Source: Gaiellasilicea sp963784895 (GTDB lineage: Bacteria; Actinomycetota; Thermoleophilia; Gaiellales; Gaiellaceae). Taken from it: a stretch of DNA of 64,000 nucleotides. Position 1 is the first letter of the stretch. Each line of letters starts with the position of its first letter. The stretch is taken from positions 28,984 through 92,983 of the forward strand of contig CAWATM010000012.1 of NCBI GenBank assembly GCA_963784895.1, written 5' to 3'. This document shows positions 7,692 to 15,790 of the stretch, in pieces. The notes below the pieces were generated by a model. The model saw only the letters and a program-made list of their open reading frames with translations, was not told the DNA's origin and did no database searches. The translations under genes were made by a program, and so were the position numbers.

Positions 7692-8765
7692 TCAGCACAC
7701 CTCGAAGACGTGGGCAGGGCGGTCGCGAGTCGGCAGCGTGCGCTCGCCGAGGTCTCGGATGTCCAGCTCATGGAGCTCGCCCTCGAGAAGTGCCTCGGCG
7801 GCATGTGAGACGAGGATCTGCCCGGGCTTTGCTGTGGCGCACAGGCCGAAGCAGTGCATTGCGACGGAGCCGAATGTGCGACCGCTGGGGTCGGGTGTGC
7901 GGCCGGAATGCACGGCGATTCGAACATCGGGCGGCTCGAGGTGAAGGGCCCAGCGTTCCCGTCGCAGCGTTTCCCGGATCCGCACGGCGGCGCGCAACGC
8001 GTCACGCGGCCGAGTGAACGTGGCCAGGACACCGTCCCCCGCAAGCTCTACCTCGCGGCCCCCTTCCCCACGCACGCCTTCGACGACGAAGTCCTGGTAG
8101 CTGCGGGTCACGATCGCGGCATCCTCGTCGCCAAGCGCGGCGAGTATGTGCCGCCAACCGACGAGGTCGGTCCGCAGAAGCGTGATCAAGACCGGGAGCG
8201 GGCCCGCTGCGTCGAGCGTCTTCAACAGCGGGAACGCCGACGGTAGACCCGAGACGTCGAGCTGGAAGAGCCGCTGCGGACGCTCAATGTCCTTCAGCCG
8301 GTGCTCACCGAGATCGTGCAGCTCGACATCCTCGAGCCGCAGGTCCTCGATGATCCCGGCGGTGGCGTTCGAGAGCAGGATCTGGCCACCGTGACCGGCC
8401 GCGCAAATGCGGGCGGCTCGGTGCACGCCGACGCCCACATAGCCTTCGTCCGTCAGGAACGGCTCCGCTGAATGGATGCCCATGCGTACGCGCAGGGGCG
8501 CCTCGACGTTCTCGGACGCGTGCAGCGCGCGCTGCGCCGCGATCGCCGCGGCAACGGCGTCGCCGGCTCGCTCGAACGCGACGAAGAACCCGTCGCCGGC
8601 CGTATCGATCTCGCAGCCGTCGTATTCCGCCAGAGCCGCGCGGATCGCCGTGTGATGCGCCGCCCGGACCGCCCCGAAGTCAGTTCCGAGCTTCCTGACG
8701 AGCTCGGTCGAGCTCTCGATGTCGGTGAACAGGAAGGTGACCGTGCCCGACGGAAGCGGCGGCAT
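7692..8765 (-). CDS. Protein with two tandem class III nucleotidyl cyclase domains
   Basis: 357-residue soluble protein. Domain 1 (about residues 8-170) has both metal-binding Asp motifs, FLFTDIESST (Asp15) and DTAGDGFFVAF (Asp58), but the usual Asn of the VNxAxR transition-state motif is His in GVHRAARI. Domain 2 (about 180-355) repeats the layout with ITLLRTDLVG (Asp190) and ELAGDGVLATF (Asp234) but has lost the N-x-x-x-R block, so it looks degenerate. The family makes cAMP or cGMP; the product here cannot be told. No sensor domain is attached. The ATG at 8765 avoids overlap with the amidase 43 bases upstream; a GTG two codons earlier is possible. Confidence 0.82.
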   Translation of the reverse strand: MPPLPSGTVTFLFTDIESSTELVRKLGTDFGAVRAAHHTAIRAALAEYDGCEIDTAGDGFFVAFERAGDAVAAAIAAQRALHASENVEAPLRVRMGIHSAEPFLTDEGYVGVGVHRAARICAAGHGGQILLSNATAGIIEDLRLEDVELHDLGEHRLKDIERPQRLFQLDVSGLPSAFPLLKTLDAAGPLPVLITLLRTDLVGWRHILAALGDEDAAIVTRSYQDFVVEGVRGEGGREVELAGDGVLATFTRPRDALRAAVRIRETLRRERWALHLEPPDVRIAVHSGRTPDPSGRTFGSVAMHCFGLCATAKPGQILVSHAAEALLEGELHELDIRDLGERTLPTRDRPAHVFEVC

Positions 8766-8808
8766 GTCCACGTGGCGATCGTCGCAAAGAGCGGCCGCTG
8801 CCGCAATC

Positions 8809-10200
8809 TCACGAGAGCGGCGGGCGCAAACTCGCCCAGGGGCGCGCAGCCTCGAGCTGCGAGCAGACCCGGAAGAGCACTGCTTCGCCGAGCGGCGGGC
8901 CGACGAGCTGGACGCCGATCGGAACGCCGTCATCCGTCCAGTGGAGCGGCAGCGAGGCGGCCGGCTGGCCGGTGACGTTGAACGCCGCGGTGAACGGGGT
9001 GAAGCGTGCGGCGCGGTCGAACTGCTCGCGCGGGTCCTCGGGCTCGGTCTCCCAGCCAACCGGCACCGGTGGGAGCGCGAGTGTCGGTGTCAGCAGCAGG
9101 TCGTAGTCCGCCCAGAGCGCGGCGATCCGACGCGCCCGTAGCTGCAGGCGGCCGATCGCAGCGGCGTAGGCGGGGCTCGTCGTCGCGAGCGCGCCCTCGA
9201 GATACCACTGATTCAGCGGCGAGAGCTGGGTTGGGTCCGCGATCGGGTAGAGCGCCGGGATCGCCTGCCAGACGGGGAGGAAGTCCTCCATCAGCTCCGC
9301 GCCGCCCCAGTCGGGTGCCGCCTCGACGAGCTCGTGCCCGAGCGAGGCGAGCAGCTCGGCGGCCTCGCGCGCCGCGGCGGCGCAGACCGGGTCGACCTCG
9401 GTGTCGATCGGCGCCTGGGTCGTCAGCGCGATCCGCAGGCGGCCGGGGTCGGCGCCGACCTCCTCCGCAAACGGGCGCTCGGGCGGCGGCGCGGGGAACG
9501 GATCGCCCCACTCGTAGCCGGTGACCACGTCGAGGTACGCGGCCGCGTCGGCCACGGTGCGAGCGAGCGGCCCGGTCGTGCCAAGCCCGATCCCGGGCAC
9601 GAAGGGCGCGTTCGAGATGCGGCCGCGCGACGCCTTGATCCCGAAGAGCCCGCAGCACGAGGCGGGAATCCGGATCGAGCCGCCGCCGTCGGAGCCCTGC
9701 GCGATCCCGACGAGGCCAGCTGCGACAGCCGCCGCCGCGCCACCGCTCGAGCCGCCGGCGTTGCGACTGCGATCCCACGGCGTCCGGCACGGCCCGTTCA
9801 GCGGCGAGTCGGTGAAGGCGGTTGTGCCGAACTCGGGCGTGTTCGTCTTGCCGAGGACGACGAAGCCGGCGGCACGCGTCTTCGCGACGTGGGCGAGGTC
9901 GAAGTCGGGGACGTTCTCGGCGAAGAGCCTGCAGGAGAAGGTCGTCCGGATCCCGGCCGTCGTGTCGAGGTCCTTGAGGGCGATCGGGACGCCGTGGAAT
10001 GGCGTCGCCGCCGGTGCGTCGGCCTTCGCGCGCGCATCGGCTATCGCCTCCCCGGCGCACACGGTCACGAACGCGCCCAGCTCGGGATCCAGCCGTTCGA
10101 TCCGCCCGAGGTAGAGCTCGACGAGCTCGACGGGCGAGACCTCACGTTCCCGAATCAGGCGAGCCTGCTCGGTCGCCGGGAGGAACGCGAGCTCGTCCAC
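8809..10200 (-). CDS. Amidase signature family hydrolase
   Basis: 463-residue amidase with the Ser-cisSer-Lys triad: Lys76 in VPIALKDLD, the glycine/serine-rich NAGGSSGGAAAA loop with cis-Ser151, and nucleophile Ser175 in GSDGGGSIRIPA. It hydrolyses an amide bond of unknown substrate. It resembles GatA-type sequences, but gatB and gatC are absent nearby and the C-terminus is like that of free-standing amidases, so a role in Gln-tRNA formation is unlikely. GTG start at 10200, preceded by TAGTCT at 6 bases, which fits a leaderless transcript. Confidence 0.9.
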   Translation of the reverse strand: MDELAFLPATEQARLIREREVSPVELVELYLGRIERLDPELGAFVTVCAGEAIADARAKADAPAATPFHGVPIALKDLDTTAGIRTTFSCRLFAENVPDFDLAHVAKTRAAGFVVLGKTNTPEFGTTAFTDSPLNGPCRTPWDRSRNAGGSSGGAAAAVAAGLVGIAQGSDGGGSIRIPASCCGLFGIKASRGRISNAPFVPGIGLGTTGPLARTVADAAAYLDVVTGYEWGDPFPAPPPERPFAEEVGADPGRLRIALTTQAPIDTEVDPVCAAAAREAAELLASLGHELVEAAPDWGGAELMEDFLPVWQAIPALYPIADPTQLSPLNQWYLEGALATTSPAYAAAIGRLQLRARRIAALWADYDLLLTPTLALPPVPVGWETEPEDPREQFDRAARFTPFTAAFNVTGQPAASLPLHWTDDGVPIGVQLVGPPLGEAVLFRVCSQLEAARPWASLRPPLS

Positions 10201-10206
10201 GCGGCC

Positions 10207-10212
10207 AGACTA
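10207..10212 (-). promoter_or_regulatory. Leaderless-type -10 hexamer for amidase gene
   Basis: TAGTCT on the minus strand, 6 bases before the GTG at 10200. It supports that start codon. Confidence 0.5.
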
Positions 10213-10686
10213 CGTGGCGGGCTGCTCCTCGCCGTCATCGTTCGGGAGGCGCGCGCCGATGGCAACGCCTCCGAAGAGCGCGAGCCCGTCCAGCGCCAGC
10301 GTCGGCGCGTCAGGGCTCTCGTCCCCCGTCGAGCGCACGTCGGCGCCCCCCGCGACGACCTTCACGCTGGACTCGAGGCGCCAGCCCGGAGGCACGCGGA
10401 TCGAGACTCCGCCGAAGAGAGCGTGGACGGAGAGGTGTGCCGCCGGTGCGAGCGCCGCCTCGCGCAGGTCGAGGTCGACGCCGCCGAACCAGGCGAGGAC
10501 AGATCCGCCAGTGAATGCCTGTGCGCGGCTCTTCAGCTGGACTCCGTCGAGGATCGCGGCCAGCGCAACCTCGTTGCTGTCCTCGCCGCCGCGCGAGGGG
10601 ACGGCACGCTTGGCGACGGCAGCCGCGGCGATGAAGCCCGCGAAGGCGCCGAAGGTCGTCAGCGCAAGTGCGCGGATCGGACGCAT
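10210..10686 (-). CDS. LiaF-like C-terminal domain protein, membrane-anchored
   Basis: 158 residues: one hydrophobic N-terminal segment (residues about 6-25), then a repeat-like domain with FGGVDLDLREA, LFGGVSIRVPPGW and LFGGVAIGARL. These FGGV turns are typical of the cell-wall-active antibiotic response (LiaF C-terminal/DUF2154) beta-helical fold, which in Gram-positives modulates an envelope-stress two-component system. No liaRS-like genes are adjacent. The fold call is fairly safe, the function only inferred. Confidence 0.7.
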   Translation of the reverse strand: MRPIRALALTTFGAFAGFIAAAAVAKRAVPSRGGEDSNEVALAAILDGVQLKSRAQAFTGGSVLAWFGGVDLDLREAALAPAAHLSVHALFGGVSIRVPPGWRLESSVKVVAGGADVRSTGDESPDAPTLALDGLALFGGVAIGARLPNDDGEEQPAT

Positions 10687-10694
10687 CGACCGTC

Positions 10695-10700
10695 AGCGTA
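10695..10700 (-). promoter_or_regulatory. Candidate -10 hexamer for LiaF-like gene
   Basis: TACGCT on the minus strand, 8 bases before the ATG at 10686; slightly longer spacing than at the other leaderless-type sites. Confidence 0.4.
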
Positions 10701-10739
10701 GTGGACTGGGGAGGGAGCGCGAGGCGCCGTCCTCCGAGC

Positions 10740-12203
10740 TCAGATCCAGTCGAACGTGTCCTGCAGGATCGGCACCGCGAAGTAGAGGACGAACAGCGCC
10801 GATGCGACCCACATGAACGGGTGGATCTCGCGCGCCCGACCCTGGGCGGTGCGGGCGACGGTGTAGGCGAGGAAGCCCATCCCGATCCCGTCCGTGATCG
10901 AGAACGTGAAGGGCATGATCAGAATCGTCAGCGCCGCACCGAGGCCGATCGCGAAATCGGTGAAGTCGATTCCGGCCAGCTTGCGGCCGTCCTGGCGGCC
11001 TTCTGCGTCCTCCTCGGCCTCGGTCAGCGCCGACATCATCAGGAAGCCGACGAGGATCAGCGCCGGCGCCGTCGCTTGCGGCGGCACCATGCCGATGATC
11101 GGCGCGATGAACATGAACGGGAAGAAGAGCGCACCTGCGACGACGGCCACCCAGCCGGTCCTGCCGCCGGCGCTGACGCCCGACGCCGACTCGATGTACG
11201 TCGTCGCCGAGGAGGTCGACGCAGCTCCCCCCGCGACCGCCGCCAGTGAGTCGACGAGCAGGGGCTTGCGGATGTCCTCCATGCGGCCGGTCTCGTCCAG
11301 GTAGCCCGCCGGCTTCCCGACGCCGACGAGGGTGCCCATCGTGTCGAAGAAGTCGGCGAGGAAGAGCGAGAACGCCCACACGATCGCGGAGATGAGTGCG
11401 AGGTCGGTGAACGCGTCGAAGTTGAACTCGCCGAGCAGCGAGAGATCGGGGGTCTCGTAGACGTCGCCGGGCCAGGACGCGCCTGCTGTGAAGCCCGCGC
11501 CGTTGTCGCTCGCCTCGTTGATGATCGTCGCCAGGACCGTGGTGGCGATGATCCCGAGCAGGAGGTCGCCGCGGACGCCCCGAGCCCGCAGCACGATCGT
11601 GAGGACGAGGCCGAACAGCGTCACGAAGACCGGCCACGTGGTCAGGGGTGCGAGGTCGACCACCGTCCCCTCGCCACGGACGACGAGGCCCGAGTTGACG
11701 AGACCGATGAACGCAATGAAGAGCCCGATCCCGATCGCGATCGCCTTCTTCAGGTCGAGCGGGATCGCCTCCATGATCCGCTCGCGCATGCCCGTCAGGA
11801 CGAGGATCGTCACTGCGATTCCCTCGACGACGACGAGCCCCATCGCGGCCGGGAACGACAATCCCTCGCCGGCGACGAGGCCGAACGCGACGACCGCGTT
11901 CAGGCCGAGCCCGGGGGCGATCGCATAGGCCTTGTTCGTGTAGAGACCCATCAGGATCGTCATCACGCCGGCGACGAGACACGTCGCGGCGAGCACCTGG
12001 TTGAAGGGCAGGCCGATCTCGGAGAGGCCTTCGATCCCGGCGAAGCTGAGGATCTGCGGGTTGACGAAGATGATGTAGGACATGACGACGAAGGTCGTGA
12101 CGCCGGCCATCGTGTCCCGGCCGAGCGTCGTCTCGTGCCGGTCGAACTTGAAGTACCGCTGGAGGACGCCGCCGCCGTCGGGAGGTGCTGCGGTGCTGGA
12201 CAT
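10740..12203 (-). CDS. NCS2-family purine permease (AzgA/PbuG type)
   Basis: 487-residue transporter with about 12-14 membrane segments. The N-terminal LGRDTMAGVTTFVVMSYIIF, GLGLNAVVAF and AIPLDLKKAIAIGIGLFIAF blocks mark the adenine/guanine/hypoxanthine branch of NCS2, which imports nucleobases with protons. A long hydrophilic insertion near the middle, GAGFTAGASWPGDVYETPD, replaces a short loop. Start chosen at the ATG at 12203 because AAAGGAGAGGCCC stands directly upstream; the frame stays open further but the extra residues are Arg-rich and non-conserved. Substrate preference is inferred from family only. Confidence 0.9.
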   Translation of the reverse strand: MSSTAAPPDGGGVLQRYFKFDRHETTLGRDTMAGVTTFVVMSYIIFVNPQILSFAGIEGLSEIGLPFNQVLAATCLVAGVMTILMGLYTNKAYAIAPGLGLNAVVAFGLVAGEGLSFPAAMGLVVVEGIAVTILVLTGMRERIMEAIPLDLKKAIAIGIGLFIAFIGLVNSGLVVRGEGTVVDLAPLTTWPVFVTLFGLVLTIVLRARGVRGDLLLGIIATTVLATIINEASDNGAGFTAGASWPGDVYETPDLSLLGEFNFDAFTDLALISAIVWAFSLFLADFFDTMGTLVGVGKPAGYLDETGRMEDIRKPLLVDSLAAVAGGAASTSSATTYIESASGVSAGGRTGWVAVVAGALFFPFMFIAPIIGMVPPQATAPALILVGFLMMSALTEAEEDAEGRQDGRKLAGIDFTDFAIGLGAALTILIMPFTFSITDGIGMGFLAYTVARTAQGRAREIHPFMWVASALFVLYFAVPILQDTFDWI

Positions 12204-12483
12204 GGGCCTCTCCTTTGCCTCGCGATTGAGCCTGCGAAGGTGACTTTGAAAGGCCTGGCGGACGGATCCGCCCCCGGGGTGCTGGACGAAAACTCGACGG
12301 CTCGGAAGCGGAGGCGGCGCTCGAGCGTCAGCGTGCGGAAGAGTCGTCGCTTCTGCTCGTTCAGGTCGGCTCAGTACGCCCAGCCGACGTGTGGCAGCGC
12401 GGGCAGCTGCCGGCTTCCTCATGGCGCCGTGAACGCCCTCGGCGCGCGGACTCGGTGCCGCCGTCCCTCGTACAAGGGAGACG
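12204..12483 (-). other. Intergenic leader of the purine permease
   Basis: 280 bases between fprA and the NCS2 gene, the longest gap in the window. It holds a strong Shine-Dalgarno sequence (AAAGGAG) 6 bases before the permease ATG and, next to the fprA stop, a weak 5-bp hairpin TCCCT/AGGGA at 12464-12479. An open frame crosses it but its composition is unlike a conserved protein. I recognise no purine riboswitch core. Confidence 0.45.
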
Positions 12484-13806
12484 CTACTGCCGGCGCGCCG
12501 CGTCGAGGAGCGCGTCCCAGCGCGAGAGCTTGATCCGCGGCCGGCCGTGCGGCTCGCCGGCGCTCTTCTCGGCCGCGTCGATCGCCTCCCAGCCCGCGTA
12601 GAGGACGGCCTCGACGCCGCGTTCGGCGAGCAGGTCCTCGAGCGCTTCGCCGGAACGCCGGGGCAGCGTCCCGGCCCGGGCGTCCTCGAGCAGCAGCTCG
12701 ACGGTCTCGGTCGCGTCCTTCTTGTTCGTCCCGATCACGCCGCTCGGGCCGCGCTTGATCCAGCCGGCCGCGTAGAGCCCGGGCTCGACGCGACCGCCGG
12801 CGTTCGGGATCGTCCCGGAGCCTTCGTCGAACGGGACGCCGGGCAGTGCGACGCCCCGGTAGCCGACGCTGCGGAAGACGATCCCGCACGGGATCGTCTC
12901 GCGTTCGTCGGTCGCGACTGCGCGGCCGTCGACCAGCTCGTTGCGGGCCAGCTCGATCGCTTCGACCTTGCCGTCCCCATGGATCGCGACCGGGGAGGCG
13001 AGGAAGCGGAGCGTGATCCGACGCGGTTTTCCCACCGGGGTCCGGGCGGCGTAGTCGCGCAGGTGCTCGACGTTGCGCTTCACCGTCGGCGGCGCGGCTT
13101 CAAGTTCCCCGGCGCTCGTCTCGTCGAGCTCGAGGTCGGCCGGATCGACGACGATGTCCGCGCCCGCAAGCTCCCCCAGCTCGCCGACCTCGACCGGCGT
13201 CCACGCGGCCTGCACCGGCCCGCGCCGGCCGACGACGAGGATCTCGACGATCCCGGAGCCGTTGATCGCCTCGATCGCCGCATCGGTGGTATCGGTTGGT
13301 GCCAGCTCCTCCGGCGCCAGCGCGAGCATGCGGGCGACGTCGAGCGCGACGTTTCCGTTCCCGATCACGACCGCCCGCTCGTGTGCGAGGTCGAACTCGA
13401 GCTCCTGGAAGTCCGGGTGGCCGTTGTACCACGCGACGAACTCCGTCGCAGCCCAGGAGCCGGGCAGCTCCTCGCCGGGGATGCCGAGCTGCCGGTCGGT
13501 CTGGGCGCCGACCGAATAGACGACCGCGTCGTAGAGCCGGCGCAGCTCGTCGTGCGTCACGTGCTTGCCGACCTCGACGTTGCCGAAGAAACGGAAGCCC
13601 GGCTGCGCCGCGATCTTCTCGAACGCGCGCGAGACGGCCTTGATGTTCGGATGGTCCGGGGCGACTCCGAGCCGCACGAGACCCCAGGGCGTCGGCAGCC
13701 GCTCGATCAGGTCGACCTCGACCGGAAGGTCGCTTGCGAGCAGCGCGGAGACTGCGTAGAACCCGGCCGGCCCGGAGCCGACGACGGCGACACGGAGAGG
13801 ATCCAC
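12484..13806 (-). CDS. fprA: Ferredoxin-NADP reductase FprA type
   Basis: 440-residue flavoprotein of the adrenodoxin reductase family. N-terminal FAD-binding VAVVGSGPAGFYA at residues 6-18, ERLPTPWGLVRLGVAPDHPNIK (residues 36 on, typical of FprA), NADP-binding VVIGNGNVALDVAR in the middle and GWIKRGPSGVIGTNKKDA near residue 360, which closes the FAD site. It exchanges electrons between NADPH and ferredoxin. GTG start at 13806 with TAGACT 7 bases upstream. Confidence 0.95.
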   Translation of the reverse strand: MDPLRVAVVGSGPAGFYAVSALLASDLPVEVDLIERLPTPWGLVRLGVAPDHPNIKAVSRAFEKIAAQPGFRFFGNVEVGKHVTHDELRRLYDAVVYSVGAQTDRQLGIPGEELPGSWAATEFVAWYNGHPDFQELEFDLAHERAVVIGNGNVALDVARMLALAPEELAPTDTTDAAIEAINGSGIVEILVVGRRGPVQAAWTPVEVGELGELAGADIVVDPADLELDETSAGELEAAPPTVKRNVEHLRDYAARTPVGKPRRITLRFLASPVAIHGDGKVEAIELARNELVDGRAVATDERETIPCGIVFRSVGYRGVALPGVPFDEGSGTIPNAGGRVEPGLYAAGWIKRGPSGVIGTNKKDATETVELLLEDARAGTLPRRSGEALEDLLAERGVEAVLYAGWEAIDAAEKSAGEPHGRPRIKLSRWDALLDAARRQ

Positions 13807-13813
13807 GCGCGAG

Positions 13814-13819
13814 AGTCTA
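13814..13819 (-). promoter_or_regulatory. Leaderless-type -10 hexamer for fprA
   Basis: TAGACT on the minus strand, 7 bases before the fprA GTG. The same CTAG core overlaps a TAGGGT on the plus strand that could serve the divergent YidB-like gene, which has its own GAAAGGA ribosome site and so a leadered message. Confidence 0.5.
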
Positions 13820-13853
13820 GGGTGAAGGTCTCAACCCGACGAAAGGACTTGGC

Positions 13854-14339
13854 ATGGGCGGCCTCGGTGATCTCTTGAAGGGCGCAGGTGGCAGCGGTGG
13901 CGGCGGGGGGCTCGGCGATCTGCTCGGCGGCATTCTCGGCGGCGGCTCCGCAGGTGGGAGCTCGAGCAGCGGACTCGGGGGCAATCCGATGCTGCGGATG
14001 CTGCTGCCCATTGTCGCGAGCATGCTGATGAACGGCGGCCTGCAGAAGATCCTCGGCCGGCTTCAGCAGCGCGGGAGCTCGAAGGGGCAGTCGTGGGTCT
14101 CGGCCGGCCCGAACGAGCCGGCGGACGCCGACGACATCAAGGCGGCGCTCGACGAACAGGAGCTGACGCAGATTGCGCAGCAGCTCGGCGTCAGCGAGGA
14201 CGAGGCGGCGGAGGCCGTCGCACAGGTGCTGCCCGACGTGGTCGACCAGGCGACGCCGGACGGCGAGTTGCCGGATGACGCCGAGCTCGACCGCAAGTTC
14301 GGGCGGCTGCACGAGCTGGACGGTGCACAGGCCGGCTAG
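13854..14339 (+). CDS. YidB-like protein (DUF937)
   Basis: 161 residues. Gly/Ser-rich low-complexity N-terminus (residues 1-45, repeats of GLGDLL and GGG), a hydrophobic stretch MLRMLLPIVASMLMNGGLQ, then a helical C-terminal domain with IAQQLGVSEDEAAEAVAQVLPDVVDQATPDG. That C-terminal block is the YidB/DUF937 signature; the function is unknown. The ATG at 13854 follows GAAAGGACTTGGC, a good ribosome site. Its end overlaps the next gene by 17 bases. Confidence 0.85.
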   Translation: MGGLGDLLKGAGGSGGGGGLGDLLGGILGGGSAGGSSSSGLGGNPMLRMLLPIVASMLMNGGLQKILGRLQQRGSSKGQSWVSAGPNEPADADDIKAALDEQELTQIAQQLGVSEDEAAEAVAQVLPDVVDQATPDGELPDDAELDRKFGRLHELDGAQAG

Positions 14340-14877
14340 CCACCTTGTTCTCGGCGGCCTGCTGCTCCTGGCCGGCGCCGGCTGCGGCGATGAGGACCGC
14401 AGCGGCGAGCGTTTCGAGCTCTACCACCTCGAGACCGCGATCGGCCCGCCCGGCGCAGACGGCGACCTGCGTTGTGGGCCGCCACGGCCGGAGTGCCCGG
14501 GGGTGCTGCAGCGGCCGCCGCCGCACGTCGTCCACTACGTGATCAGGTCGGATCCGGTCGTCACCGGTGAGCACATCGACAGGAGTCGCGTGCAGACGGC
14601 GACCGATCCGGCCACGGGCGCTGCGGTCCTGACCGTGACGCTGACCGCCGACGGGCGCCGGGCCTTCGCGCGACTGACGAAGGAGGTTGCGAGGGTCGGC
14701 GGACGCGATCTGGGCTGGCACCACATCGCCGTCGTCGTCGGGGACGAGATCGTCGCCTTTCCGGAGGTGGATTTCGACGTCTACCCCGACGGGTTCCCGG
14801 ATGCGCCGGGGATCCAGATCCCCGCAACGAGCGAGGGCGACGCGGGCAAGCTCGCCGAGCGCCTGCGCGGCGACTAG
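14323..14877 (+). CDS. Lipoprotein with a SecD P1-head-like domain
   Basis: 184 residues. Residues 1-21 form a lipoprotein signal (hydrophobic LVLGGLLLLAG then lipobox AGAGC, Cys about 21). The remainder resembles the periplasmic P1 head of SecD: a TDPATGAAVLTVTLTADGRRAFARLTKE segment (residues 94-121), then IAVVVGDEIVAFPEV and a final IPATSEGDAGKLAERL that aligns with the I-x-G-x-x-T-x-x-E-A-x-x-L-A motif. It has no SecD membrane domain, so it is a free-standing anchored head. Function unknown; GTG at 14323 chosen because the signal peptide follows immediately. Confidence 0.7.
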   Translation: MHRPASHLVLGGLLLLAGAGCGDEDRSGERFELYHLETAIGPPGADGDLRCGPPRPECPGVLQRPPPHVVHYVIRSDPVVTGEHIDRSRVQTATDPATGAAVLTVTLTADGRRAFARLTKEVARVGGRDLGWHHIAVVVGDEIVAFPEVDFDVYPDGFPDAPGIQIPATSEGDAGKLAERLRGD

Positions 14878-15294
14878 CTAGTGCGAGCAGCCGGAGCCGC
14901 AGGCGCCGCCGTGCTCGGCGGCGGGCTCGTCCGAGCCCTCTTCCACCGTGAACGAGTGGCCGCAGCCGCACGAGGCCTGGGCGTTCGGGTTGTCGATCTT
15001 GAACCCGGACTCCTCGAGGCCAGTCAGGAAGTCGATCGTGGCGCCCTTGAGGTAGGGGGCGCTGTAGGGATCGATCACGATCGTGACGCCGTGCAGCTCG
15101 AGCGTCTCGTCGTCGTCGACCGGACCGGCGTCGAACCCGAGCCCGTACTGGAAGCCCGAGCAACCGCCGCCCTGGATCGCGACCCGGAGCACCGACGTCT
15201 CGCCGTCGGGTTCCTCGGCCATCAGCTCGCGGATCTTCGCCGCCGCGGTCGGCGTCAGCGAGACGAGGGTGTCGGGACGTTCGACGATCTCCAT
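14878..15294 (-). CDS. A-type iron-sulfur carrier (IscA/ErpA/HesB family)
   Basis: 138 residues. Core A-type fold with LTPTAAAKIRELMAEE, the first ligand Cys in GGGCSGFQYGLGFD, and the C-terminal pair in ASCGCGHSF. It delivers Fe-S clusters to client proteins. The C-terminus continues past the usual end with an acidic then Cys/His-rich tail, GGACGSGCSH, which could bind metal; that is inference. The ATG at 15294 is supported by TACCAT 7 bases upstream. It faces away from the Fe-S-rich nuo operon across a 133-base gap, a suggestive neighbourhood. Confidence 0.92.
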   Translation of the reverse strand: MEIVERPDTLVSLTPTAAAKIRELMAEEPDGETSVLRVAIQGGGCSGFQYGLGFDAGPVDDDETLELHGVTIVIDPYSAPYLKGATIDFLTGLEESGFKIDNPNAQASCGCGHSFTVEEGSDEPAAEHGGACGSGCSH

Positions 15295-15301
15295 GGGAAC
15301 G

Positions 15302-15307
15302 ATGGTA
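15302..15307 (-). promoter_or_regulatory. Leaderless-type -10 hexamer for Fe-S carrier gene
   Basis: TACCAT on the minus strand, 7 bases before the ATG at 15294. The remaining part of the 15295-15427 gap should hold the nuo promoter; a TAGCGT at 15411-15416 is the best -10 candidate, which would leave a leader of only a few bases before nuoA. Confidence 0.45.
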
Positions 15308-15427
15308 GCAGGGGTGTCGTCCCTCACTTGGGGGGCGACTTTGTGACACGTCAGCTCCGCTTGGCTCCGGCGATTGCACCTCTCTTCGTGCGCCGGAGTC
15401 AACCTTGGTAGCGTAGGCCCGACTCGG

Positions 15428-15790
15428 ATGCTTGAGGACTACTTCCCGCTTCTGGTCTACGCGTTTCTCGCCGCCGCCATCCCGGCCACGATGATCGCGT
15501 TCTCGTTCATCTTCGCCACCCGCCCGAAGAGCCGCGTCAACGCCCGCTTCCTGCCGTTCGAGTCGGGCGTCTCCGAGGGGCCGCCGAAGCAGCAGCGCTT
15601 CACCGTCAGCTTCTACCTGACGGCGATGCTCTTCATCCTCTTCGACATCGAGATCGTCTTCCTCTACCCGCTCGCAGTCGTGCTCGAGCAGCTGGGGTGG
15701 TTCGGGGTGACCGAGTTCCTCGTCTTCGTCGCGATCCTCGCCGTCGCCTACGTCTACATCTGGCGGAAGGGGGCGCTCGAGTGGCGCTAG
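15428..15790 (+). CDS. nuoA: NADH-quinone oxidoreductase subunit A
   Basis: First gene of the complex I operon. 120 residues, three membrane helices, with the subunit A signature loop PKSRVNARFLPFESGV after helix 1 and FYLTAMLFILFDIEIVFLYP in helix 2. It forms part of the membrane arm near the quinone site. ATG at 15428 chosen; an upstream in-frame start would add 18 non-conserved residues. Its end overlaps nuoB by 10 bases. Confidence 0.95.
   Translation: MLEDYFPLLVYAFLAAAIPATMIAFSFIFATRPKSRVNARFLPFESGVSEGPPKQQRFTVSFYLTAMLFILFDIEIVFLYPLAVVLEQLGWFGVTEFLVFVAILAVAYVYIWRKGALEWR

Noticed and set aside
8809..10200. GatA, subunit of Glu-tRNA amidotransferase
   Set aside because: No gatB or gatC neighbour, and the C-terminal half is of the general amidase type.
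12204..12483. Purine riboswitch before the NCS2 permease
   Set aside because: I find no recognisable aptamer core; only a ribosome site and a weak 5-bp hairpin.
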